From the NCBI GenBank assembly GCA_013215515.1, contig JABSPC010000165.1, positions 1 through 7,321 on the forward strand: DNA of 7,321 nt, given 5' to 3'. Shown one piece after another: positions 1 through 5,690 of the stretch. A program made the translations under genes and the position numbers. Under the pieces are notes generated by a model. That model made no database searches. It had not been told where the DNA came from and saw only the letters and a program-made list of their open reading frames with translations. The stretch's first letter is position 1. Every line of letters starts with the position of its first letter. Source of the stretch: Crocinitomicaceae bacterium (GTDB taxonomy: Bacteria > Bacteroidota > Bacteroidia > Flavobacteriales_D > Crocinitomicaceae).

Positions 1-498
1 AATATCGCATCTTATATTGACTTTATTAAAGAACAAGATGATGCTGAAATAATTGTTGGTGGAGGATACGATAAATCAATTGGATACTTTGTCGAACCTA
101 CGATTGTAGTAACTACTAATCCAAAGTTCAGAACTTTATGTGAAGAGATTTTCGGACCGGTTATGACAATATACGTTTACGATGAAGACGATTTCGATGT
201 AACTTTAGACTTAGTTGATTCGACTTCCGATTATGCATTAACTGGTTCAATTATTTCGAACGATAGATATGCAATCAATCATGCAATGAAAAAACTTCAG
301 TACGCTGCCGGTAACTTCTACATTAATGACAAGCCAACTGGAGCTGTCGTAGGACAACAACCATTTGGTGGAGCACGAGGTTCAGGAACAAATGATAAAG
401 CAGGATCACCGATGAATTTACTTCGTTGGATTTCAGCAAGAACAATTAAAGAAACATTTATTCCAGCATCAGATTATAGATATCCCTTCTTAGGATAA
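1..498 (+). CDS. pruA: Delta-1-pyrroline-5-carboxylate dehydrogenase, C-terminal part (5' end outside window)
   Basis: This is the C-terminal 165 residues of an aldehyde dehydrogenase superfamily enzyme that oxidises glutamate semialdehyde (P5C) to glutamate with NAD+, the second step of proline degradation in the cytoplasm. The frame is open from base 1, so an ATG at 163 is internal and not the start. Visible motifs are the ALDH signature EEIFGPV at partial residues 48-54, the GNFYIND segment at 104-110 and PFGGARGSG at 121-129, followed by TNDKAGSP. The GNFYIN...PTGAVVGQQPFGG stretch is typical of P5C dehydrogenases and separates them from other ALDHs. The catalytic cysteine lies upstream of the window. 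It could be a stand-alone P5C dehydrogenase or the C-terminal domain of a PutA-type fusion. The end shortly after the ALDH domain fits the stand-alone form. A terminator follows directly, so it is transcriptionally separate from the genes to its right. Confidence 0.93.
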   Translation, partial: NIASYIDFIKEQDDAEIIVGGGYDKSIGYFVEPTIVVTTNPKFRTLCEEIFGPVMTIYVYDEDDFDVTLDLVDSTSDYALTGSIISNDRYAINHAMKKLQYAAGNFYINDKPTGAVVGQQPFGGARGSGTNDKAGSPMNLLRWISARTIKETFIPASDYRYPFLG

Positions 499-516
499 GA
501 ATCGAATTCGATATTG

Positions 517-549
517 AGAGGCATTGCGTAAGTAATGCCTCTTTTTTTT
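517..549 (+). terminator. Rho-independent terminator of the P5C dehydrogenase gene
   Basis: An 11-bp stem (517-527 pairing with 532-542, one G-T wobble near the loop) closes on the four-base loop GTAA. It runs straight into eight T residues at 542-549. It sits 18 bp after the stop codon of the dehydrogenase gene. The T tract lies only on the + strand side, so it is read as a terminator for rightward transcription. Confidence 0.92.
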
Positions 550-601
550 GCTCCATAATTAACCACGTAACTCTACGTATATTAAATACTCACGATTTAA
601 C

Positions 602-609
602 TACTTTTA
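602..609 (+). promoter_or_regulatory. Possible Bacteroidota -7 box for the 225-residue membrane protein gene
   Basis: TACTTTTA matches the TAnnTTTG consensus except at the last base. It ends 25 bases before the ATG at 635, and the gene needs its own promoter because a strong terminator lies upstream. No clear -33 TTG element is seen at the expected spacing, so this is a weak call. The remainder of 499-634 outside the terminator holds nothing else I can recognise. Confidence 0.3.
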
Positions 610-634
610 CCGCAATCCAAATACGAATAACAAG

Positions 635-1312
635 ATGAGTACATTTTCAAAAAGATACAGCCTTCCGGATGAACCAGACAAGTCAATCTACTTAACATGG
701 GAAACTGGTTACAAAAATGTAAAGGTATATGTCGATGGTCGATTGATTACAGCCATTGGTCATCCTTCAGAATTTAAAACTGGATTTCATTATAAAGATG
801 AAAAGGTTGGAAATATTAAAATTAAATTTTCATCGAAAAGACCTATAGTATTAAATGTATCTGTCGAAGGAACAGCCTATCTTCCCGAAAACTCAAAAAA
901 TGATAGAGAAGGATTTGGTGGACTAGTTACCTTATTTTGGATTATTTTTGGCCTTGGAGTACTGGGAACAATTTTCATATACTCCCAATTAGGTTCAATA
1001 TACGACACATCGATACTTATCGCTGCCCTAGCTATTGATATAGCTATGCTGGCAGCTTATGCTGTTGCCGCCATCTTCTTGAATAAAAGACAAGGTTGGG
1101 CTTACTTTCTTGGTGTAACCGTCTTTCTTGTTTCAACGCTAGTGAACCTATACACTAACGCTAATACCTTTTCAGATTTAGGCGTAGGCGCAATAATCGT
1201 CTTTATAATAAGAGGTTCTTTGCTTATCTATATGTTCACATTTATGAAGAATGCATTAGTAGCTATGAGAGCTCCAGGTGTAGAGCTGGCTGACGATTTA
1301 TTGGACAATTAA
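635..1312 (+). CDS. Uncharacterised membrane protein: soluble N-terminal domain plus four predicted TM helices
   Basis: I do not recognise this 225-residue protein. About residues 1-90 are polar and rich in alternating hydrophobic/charged strands (for example LTWETGYKNVKVYVDG and NIKIKFSSKRPIVLNVSVEG), which suggests a small beta-rich domain. Four hydrophobic segments follow at roughly 97-120, 125-149, 154-174 and 182-204, then a short acidic tail ending ELADDLLDN. There is no signal peptide, so the N-terminal domain is probably cytoplasmic and the protein sits in the inner membrane. No catalytic or metal-binding motif is evident. It stands alone on the + strand, after the upstream terminator, and its stop codon overlaps the stop of the convergent lipoprotein gene. 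The ATG at 635 is the first in the frame and no ribosome binding site is visible, as is usual in this phylum. Confidence 0.8.
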   Translation: MSTFSKRYSLPDEPDKSIYLTWETGYKNVKVYVDGRLITAIGHPSEFKTGFHYKDEKVGNIKIKFSSKRPIVLNVSVEGTAYLPENSKNDREGFGGLVTLFWIIFGLGVLGTIFIYSQLGSIYDTSILIAALAIDIAMLAAYAVAAIFLNKRQGWAYFLGVTVFLVSTLVNLYTNANTFSDLGVGAIIVFIIRGSLLIYMFTFMKNALVAMRAPGVELADDLLDN

Positions 1313-1899
1313 TCCTCTTTAAACGACAAACTCATTGCTAAGGTCTCATCTTTGAATTCATCTTTTGATTCTTCAATCGTCCATGTAATCAAGGCATAAA
1401 TGAATTCATTTGTTTTAAAATACCAAACAGTGAAGAATTTGGTTCTGGGAAATCCATAACTCTTGCCTTCAAAACTTGATCTTAGGCAGTCCAATTTTCC
1501 AACTTTACTTTTCTCAAGTTTAGATTCCGTTGATTTTTTTAGAACACCTTTGAAATGTTTCAGATGCTCCGCTCCGAATGATGTTAGAGCTGACTTAACC
1601 CTTCTATTTCGAGCCAATAAGCTTTTAGTATGTAACTCTATTGATTCTCGCTCAATATAAATATGTTTCTCTTTTGATAAATGACTATATCCTAAAATAG
1701 CTCTTTCACTTTCCTTCATAGACAGAGACAATTCTTTCAATATTAATATCTCAAAATCCTCCTCGAACTTTACGGTCTTGTAATCTTTTAAATCGACGTT
1801 TGGGAATTTTTCTCCTTCCTCTTTTGATATAGAATCCGATACTTCCAAAGAACAAGATACAAGGAGGACAAGAACCAGAATAAATGAGGGGATTTTCAT
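1309..1899 (-). CDS. Small lipoprotein of unknown function, last gene of the paaABCD operon
   Basis: This is a 196-residue protein that I cannot assign to a named family. The N-terminus is a lipoprotein signal: basic KIP, a hydrophobic run at about residues 5-14, then a lipobox LVSC with the acylated cysteine at residue 16. The mature part is highly charged and mainly helical in character up to about residue 130. The last 50 residues contain aromatic strands (WYFKTNEFIYALITWTIEE) and end in LSFKED. That ending loosely recalls PsbP/Mog1-like beta-sheet lipoproteins, but this is only a guess. It starts 7 bp after the paaD stop with no terminator between them, so it is probably co-transcribed with the epoxidase genes. 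A role in phenylacetate metabolism is not shown by its sequence. Its stop overlaps the convergent membrane protein gene by 4 bp. Confidence 0.82.
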   Translation of the reverse strand: MKIPSFILVLVLLVSCSLEVSDSISKEEGEKFPNVDLKDYKTVKFEEDFEILILKELSLSMKESERAILGYSHLSKEKHIYIERESIELHTKSLLARNRRVKSALTSFGAEHLKHFKGVLKKSTESKLEKSKVGKLDCLRSSFEGKSYGFPRTKFFTVWYFKTNEFIYALITWTIEESKDEFKDETLAMSLSFKED

Positions 1900-1906
1900 A
1901 GCTCAA

Positions 1907-2392
1907 TTACTTCAAACATTTGAAATAATCAAAAGGTTCTAAACATGTCTTGCATTGATAATGCGCTTTACACGCGGTACTCCCGAATTGACTAATCAGC
2001 TTGGTATCTCTCGAATCACACCTAGGGCAAGGAACAATAGTTGGCTCGGCAAACAATACGCTTTTATCCACTTCATTCTCAGGTGGAGCAATACCGTATT
2101 CTTTCAGTTTAATCCTTCCTTTTTCAGAAAGCCAATCTGTTGTCCAAGCCGGTGCCAATACTAATTCAACTTCAACATTATCAATTCCTTTCTCCTTCAA
2201 AAGTATAATGATATCATCTTCGATTGTTTTCATCGCCGGACAACCGCTATACGTTGGGGTGATTGTAATTTTACATTTATCACCGATCACTTCAACATTT
2301 CTCAGAACCCCGAGATCAACAATTGTTAAAACAGGAACTTCGGGATCGAAGACCTCTTCCATGTACTGCCTAATTTGATCTGCTGATTCCAT
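1907..2392 (-). CDS. paaD: Phenylacetyl-CoA epoxidase maturation protein PaaD (SufT/MIP18-type, zinc ribbon)
   Basis: This is a 161-residue cytoplasmic protein, close to the usual length of about 165. Residues 1-100 form a MIP18/DUF59 domain, with the typical DPEVPVLTIVDLG at 17-29, TPTYSGCP at 45-52 with its conserved Cys51, and PAWTTDW at 81-87. The C-terminal 40 residues are a zinc-ribbon-like module with CPRC (Cys122, Cys125) and CKTC (Cys147, Cys150). Between them lies QFGSTACKA, and the protein ends in EPFDYFKCLK; both are hallmarks of PaaD. Known PaaD proteins are not catalytic subunits of the epoxidase. They are needed for its activity, probably by helping build the [2Fe-2S] cluster of PaaE. 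The gene sits 78 bp downstream of paaC, an unusually wide gap for this operon, and 7 bp upstream of the lipoprotein gene. The symbol paaJ is used for the same family in some databases. Confidence 0.96.
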   Translation of the reverse strand: MESADQIRQYMEEVFDPEVPVLTIVDLGVLRNVEVIGDKCKITITPTYSGCPAMKTIEDDIIILLKEKGIDNVEVELVLAPAWTTDWLSEKGRIKLKEYGIAPPENEVDKSVLFAEPTIVPCPRCDSRDTKLISQFGSTACKAHYQCKTCLEPFDYFKCLK

Positions 2393-2470
2393 AAAAATTC
2401 AATCGTGATTCTAAATTCTAATGCGTCACTTTACATTCCGATTCAAAAAACGCTCGCTTTTCTTCTCGAA
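2393..2470 (-). other. Intra-operon gap between paaC and paaD
   Basis: This 78-bp spacer contrasts with the 10- and 17-bp gaps between the other paa genes. On the coding strand it contains a T6 run preceded by a GC-rich GCGAGCG stretch, but I find no stable hairpin before it. There is also no TAnnTTTG box, so neither a terminator nor an internal promoter can be called. No small open frame with a convincing start is seen. Confidence 0.4.
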
Positions 2471-3220
2471 TTACCATTCCATTCCTGGGTACGCGCGTTG
2501 CATATATTGAAGCTCTGTTAGGATAAACCCAAGATGTTCAGAGTGTTTACCATTTCGACCTCCATGTTGCTCCCAATTATTTGTCGGAATTGTTAACGTT
2601 GCTTGATCAAGAACCGAAGTCACCGTTGCATTCCACTCTTCTTTTAAACCTTCCATCGATGGAATAATTCCGTTTTCCGTTAAGTTTTGATTTACCTCAT
2701 CTTCAACGAACATTTCGGCAGTGTATTTCCAAAGCTCATCTAAAGCATCTTGGACTCTTTGATGCGATTCCTCAGTCCCATCACCCAAGCGAATAACCCA
2801 TTCAGAAGAATGACGTAAGTGATATGTTGTTTCTTTTAACGACTTCGCAGCTATAGCGGAAAGCTGCTCATCTTTAGAGTTAACCAATCTTTCAAAAAGA
2901 GGTTTTCTAAATGCATCGAATAAGAATTGACGCATCATTGTCACTCCAAAATCTCCATTTGGTCGTTCAACCAAAAGTAAATTCTTGTAGTCTTTCTGGT
3001 ATCTTAAAAAGGCTAAATCATCCTCAGATCTTCCTTTTCCTTCTACTTTTCCAGCGTGTTCGAGAAACGTAGTCGCTTGACCGATTAAATCCAAAGATAT
3101 ATTCGTCATCGCGATGTCTTCTTCCAAAATTGGACCGTGACCACACCATTCTGATAATCGATGACCTAAGATCAAACTATCGTCTCCTAAACGAACTAGG
3201 TATTCAAATAATGAATTCAT
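2471..3220 (-). CDS. paaC: 1,2-phenylacetyl-CoA epoxidase subunit PaaC (structural subunit)
   Basis: This is a 249-residue ferritin-like helical protein that pairs with PaaA in the epoxidase complex. In the characterised enzyme PaaC lacks the diiron centre and supports the catalytic PaaA subunit. Recognisable segments are LVRLGDDSLIL at 8-18, RLSEWCGHGP at 21-30, NISLDLIGQA at 40-49, LLLVERPNGDF at 81-91, KETTYHLRHSSEW at 129-141, and the C-terminal GGRNGKHSEHLG and AYPGMEW. The length equals that of E. coli PaaC (about 248). A GTG at 3230-3232 extends the frame by four residues. The ATG at 3218-3220 was preferred because MNSLFEYLVRLGD aligns with the N-terminus of known PaaC, whereas the extension MIVS has no counterpart. 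The gap from paaB is then 17 bp. It is co-transcribed with paaA and paaB. Confidence 0.96.
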   Translation of the reverse strand: MNSLFEYLVRLGDDSLILGHRLSEWCGHGPILEEDIAMTNISLDLIGQATTFLEHAGKVEGKGRSEDDLAFLRYQKDYKNLLLVERPNGDFGVTMMRQFLFDAFRKPLFERLVNSKDEQLSAIAAKSLKETTYHLRHSSEWVIRLGDGTEESHQRVQDALDELWKYTAEMFVEDEVNQNLTENGIIPSMEGLKEEWNATVTSVLDQATLTIPTNNWEQHGGRNGKHSEHLGFILTELQYMQRAYPGMEW

Positions 3221-3237
3221 ACTAACAATCACAATTA

Positions 3238-3525
3238 TTACATGTGTTCAATTCCATCCGGCACATCGTAAAATGTTGGATGACGGTAAACCTTACTATT
3301 CGAGGGATCATACAATGAATCAGCCTTGCTTGGATCGGATGCAACAATATTAGATGATTCTACAACCCAAATACTAATTCCTTCTGAACGTCTCGTGTAA
3401 ACATCTCTGGCATTTTCAATAGCCATTTTCTCATCAGAAGCTCTTAAACTTCCAAAGTGCTTATGACTTAACCCTTGTTTACTTCTAATAAAAACCTCCC
3501 AAAGAGGCCATTCTTTATTCGTCAT
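3238..3525 (-). CDS. paaB: 1,2-phenylacetyl-CoA epoxidase subunit PaaB
   Basis: This is a 95-residue small subunit, the same length as E. coli PaaB. The conserved start WPLWEVFIRSKQGLSHKHFG, the middle YTRRSEGISIWVV and the C-terminal SKVYRHPTFYDVPDGIEHM are nearly invariant PaaB features. In the characterised complex PaaB belongs to the multicomponent PaaABCE epoxidase, where it is thought to help bridge or assemble PaaAC units for electron transfer from PaaE. It carries no cofactor motif of its own. It lies 10 bp after paaA and 17 bp before the chosen paaC start, all on the minus strand. The cytoplasmic location is inferred from the lack of any signal or membrane segment. Confidence 0.97.
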   Translation of the reverse strand: MTNKEWPLWEVFIRSKQGLSHKHFGSLRASDEKMAIENARDVYTRRSEGISIWVVESSNIVASDPSKADSLYDPSNSKVYRHPTFYDVPDGIEHM

Positions 3526-3535
3526 AATCTAATTC

Positions 3536-4483
3536 TTATGCTATTTTTCTATCTTTTCTTTTTTCCGCGTGCGCATTTGCTGCCTCTCTAACCCAAGCTC
3601 CGTTTTCCTTCGCTTTTCTCCGCGTATCAATTCTGTCTTTATTACAAGGTCCGTTTCCCTTCACTACGTTCCAGAATTCATCCCAATCAATCTCTCCGTA
3701 ATCATAACCTCCTTTTTCCTCATTCCATTTCAAATCTGGATCGGGAATAGTAAGTCCAATTGCCTCTGCCTGAGGAACAGTAAAATCAACCATCATCTGA
3801 CGTAACTCATCATTTGTATGGCGTTTAATTCTCCATTCCATCGATTGCTTTGTATGCTTAGAATCAGTGTCAGGAGGGCCGAACATCATTAACGATGGCC
3901 ACCAAAATCGATTTAATGCATCTTGAGCCATTTCTTTTTGCTCAATAGTTCCAGACATTAAAGTCATCATGATTTCATATCCCTGACGTTGGTGAAAAGA
4001 CTCTTCTTTACAAACACGGACCATCGCTCTTGCATAAGGCCCGTATGAGCATCTGCACAATGGAACTTGATTCATAATCGCTGCTCCATCAACAAGCCAT
4101 CCAACGGCTCCCATATCCGCCCAAGTTAATGTTGGGTAGTTAAAAATTGATGAATATTTTGCTTTCCCAGAATGCAAATCGTCAATAGTATCTTCTCTAT
4201 CAGCACCAAGAGTTTCGGTTGCGCTGTATAAATACAATCCATGTCCCGCTTCATCTTGAACCTTCGCAAGAAGCACCGCTTTTCTTCTAAGATTTGGAGC
4301 TCTAGTAATCCAATTTCCTTCAGGCAACATTCCAACAATCTCAGAATGTGCGTGCTGTGAAATTTGTCGAATCAAGGTCTTACGATAGTTATCAGGCATC
4401 CAATCCTTAGGTTCTATCTTAATATCTTGGTCTATTTTTTCTTGAAATATTCTTTCAAGTTCAGAAATATCCTGTTCTTTCAT
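3536..4483 (-). CDS. paaA: 1,2-phenylacetyl-CoA epoxidase catalytic subunit PaaA (diiron oxygenase)
   Basis: This is a 315-residue ferritin-like oxygenase subunit. With PaaB, PaaC and PaaE it converts phenylacetyl-CoA, O2 and NADPH to ring-1,2-epoxyphenylacetyl-CoA, the committing step of aerobic phenylacetate breakdown. The carboxylate/histidine diiron ligand motifs are present: a Glu in HAHSEIVG (Glu48), DEAGH at 77-81 and EESFH at 160-164. Other hallmarks are [51 protein letters not shown] and [11 protein letters not shown]. The frame stays open to 4534, but those 17 extra residues would be encoded across the -7 promoter box at 4504-4511. The ATG at 4481-4483 ([12 protein letters not shown]) gives a length close to the 309 residues of E. 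coli PaaA. It is the first gene of the minus-strand operon, divergent from paaE1. Confidence 0.97.
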   Translation of the reverse strand: MKEQDISELERIFQEKIDQDIKIEPKDWMPDNYRKTLIRQISQHAHSEIVGMLPEGNWITRAPNLRRKAVLLAKVQDEAGHGLYLYSATETLGADREDTIDDLHSGKAKYSSIFNYPTLTWADMGAVGWLVDGAAIMNQVPLCRCSYGPYARAMVRVCKEESFHQRQGYEIMMTLMSGTIEQKEMAQDALNRFWWPSLMMFGPPDTDSKHTKQSMEWRIKRHTNDELRQMMVDFTVPQAEAIGLTIPDPDLKWNEEKGGYDYGEIDWDEFWNVVKGNGPCNKDRIDTRRKAKENGAWVREAANAHAEKRKDRKIA

Positions 4484-4503
4484 CTGGCTTAATAATTCTA
4501 CTA

Positions 4504-4511
4504 CAAATATA
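4504..4511 (-). promoter_or_regulatory. Bacteroidota-type -7 box of the paaABCD operon
   Basis: On the minus strand this reads TATATTTG, a perfect TAnnTTTG match. It ends 20 bases before the chosen paaA ATG, so the leader would be only about 14-16 bases long. A -33 TTG element is not evident at the expected 17-23-base spacing. An 8-bp palindrome CGAATTCG (4512-4519) abuts the box and could be chance. Confidence 0.72.
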
Positions 4512-4591
4512 CGAATTCGCGATGACATTTTCACTTGACATTAATCAGGTTTTCAAACGAAAAATCAGAGAGCTAGAAAAGGAAAAATGAG

Positions 4592-4599
4592 TATCTTTG
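4592..4599 (+). promoter_or_regulatory. Bacteroidota-type -7 box of the paaE1-paaE2-SDR operon
   Basis: TATCTTTG, in the very common context GTATCTTTGC, is a perfect TAnnTTTG match. It ends 21 bases before the ATG at 4621, nearly mirroring the arrangement at paaA. The last three bases of the box (TTG) are also the in-frame alternative start at 4597. Transcription would begin several bases beyond them, so that start would be absent from the mRNA. No convincing -33 TTG is seen. Confidence 0.78.
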
Positions 4600-4620
4600 C
4601 CGAAAGATCAATTTCAATAT

Positions 4621-5688
4621 ATGAAACCAACTTTTCATTCTTTACTCATCAGTGATATAAATAATGAGACCGAAGATACTGTCTCAATTGCTTTTGATGT
4701 TCCCTCAGAACTGAGTAATGATTACACATTCAAATCCGGTCAGTACTTGACTCTTCGAGCAGATATCGACAATGAGGATACACGAAGGTCTTACTCGCTT
4801 TGTTCGTCTCCTTTTGAAAACGAATGGCGTGTTGCTGTAAAGCAAGTTCCTGACGGTAAATTTAGCACGTACGCTAACAATGATCTGAAAGTTGGGATGT
4901 CCTTAGATGTTATGACTCCTGCAGGAAATTTTGCATTAACTACAGATGCGAACAGTTCAAAAAGCTATGTTCTTTTCGCGGCTGGAAGTGGTGTAACACC
5001 AATTCTTTCCATCGCGAAATCGGCATTGCATGAAGAGCCGAATAGCGACGTGACTTTGTTCTATGGAAATAAAGGATTTGGATCAATTATCTTTAGAGAA
5101 GAAATCGAAGCCTTGAAAAATCAATATATGGAACGATTGAGAATTGTTCATGTATTGTCACGAGAAAGCCTAGGAAACCCTTTGCAAAAAGGAAGAATAG
5201 ATAAAGATAAAGCGGATCAATTGTTTGACGCTTTTTTAAAAGAAGTTGATATTGACGCAGTCTACCTTTGTGGACCTGAGCAGATGATTCATGCCGTAAA
5301 AGAAAGCATGACTGGAAAAGGCGTTGACGAGTCGAAAATTCATTTCGAACTATTTACTACACCTTCAACAGAAAAGAAAATTGCACCTCCAACGGACGCT
5401 CCTAAAATTGATGCTAACGTAATTGTTATTATTGATGAAGAGGAAATTGAATTAAATCTTGCTTCTGATGGCATGAATATCTTAGATGCTTCTCAAGCAG
5501 CTGGTGGAGATGTTCCTTATGCTTGCAAAGGAGGAGTTTGTTGCACTTGCAAAGCGAAAATCATTGAAGGTACAGCGAGAATGGATGTCAACTACTCTCT
5601 TGAGCAAGAAGAGATTGACGAAGGTTTCATTCTAACATGCCAAGCACACCCAACTAGTGATAAATTAATAGTTTCATTTGACGAATAA
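4621..5688 (+). CDS. paaE: 1,2-phenylacetyl-CoA epoxidase reductase subunit PaaE, copy 1
   Basis: This is a 355-residue flavo-iron-sulfur reductase, against 356 in E. coli PaaE. It takes electrons from NADPH through FAD and a [2Fe-2S] cluster to the diiron centre of PaaA. Domains in order are an FAD-binding barrel with RRSYS (55-59), an NAD(P)-binding domain with GSGVTP (122-127) and LCGPEQM (216-222), a linker at about 248-264, and a plant-type ferredoxin domain. The ferredoxin ligands are Cys302, Cys307, Cys310 and Cys340 (C-x4-C-x2-C-x29-C). Cys308 adds an extra cysteine beside the cluster. The start at 4621 (MKPTFHSLLI) was chosen because it aligns with the N-terminus of known PaaE and lies downstream of the -7 box. 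A TTG start at 4597 falls inside that box. It is the first gene of the + strand operon, 2 bp before paaE2 and divergent from paaABCD. Confidence 0.96.
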   Translation: MKPTFHSLLISDINNETEDTVSIAFDVPSELSNDYTFKSGQYLTLRADIDNEDTRRSYSLCSSPFENEWRVAVKQVPDGKFSTYANNDLKVGMSLDVMTPAGNFALTTDANSSKSYVLFAAGSGVTPILSIAKSALHEEPNSDVTLFYGNKGFGSIIFREEIEALKNQYMERLRIVHVLSRESLGNPLQKGRIDKDKADQLFDAFLKEVDIDAVYLCGPEQMIHAVKESMTGKGVDESKIHFELFTTPSTEKKIAPPTDAPKIDANVIVIIDEEEIELNLASDGMNILDASQAAGGDVPYACKGGVCCTCKAKIIEGTARMDVNYSLEQEEIDEGFILTCQAHPTSDKLIVSFDE

Positions 5689-5690
5689 AT

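Noticed and set aside
163..498. Stand-alone 111-residue gene starting at ATG 163
   Set aside because: The frame is open back to base 1 and the upstream residues contain the ALDH motif EEIFGPV, so this is an internal Met of a truncated gene.
1463..1660. Plus-strand open frame of 65 codons
   Set aside because: It lies entirely antisense to the lipoprotein gene, has no recognisable protein features and no promoter.
1955..2378. Two overlapping plus-strand open frames (69 and 125 codons)
   Set aside because: Both are antisense to paaD, whose identity is certain from family motifs.
3569..3805. Plus-strand open frame of 78 codons
   Set aside because: It is antisense to the conserved C-terminal part of paaA and has no family resemblance.
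4126..4338. Minus-strand open frame of 70 codons
   Set aside because: It is an alternative frame inside the conserved core of paaA.
4512..4519. Palindrome CGAATTCG as an operator
   Set aside because: The same short palindrome also occurs at 503-510 and around 5721-5728 in unrelated contexts, so it is probably chance without comparative support.
4535..4540. TTGACA resembling a sigma-70 -35 element between paaA and paaE1
   Set aside because: No -10 element follows at 16-18 bp, and Bacteroidota use the -7 TAnnTTTG type, which is present elsewhere in the region.
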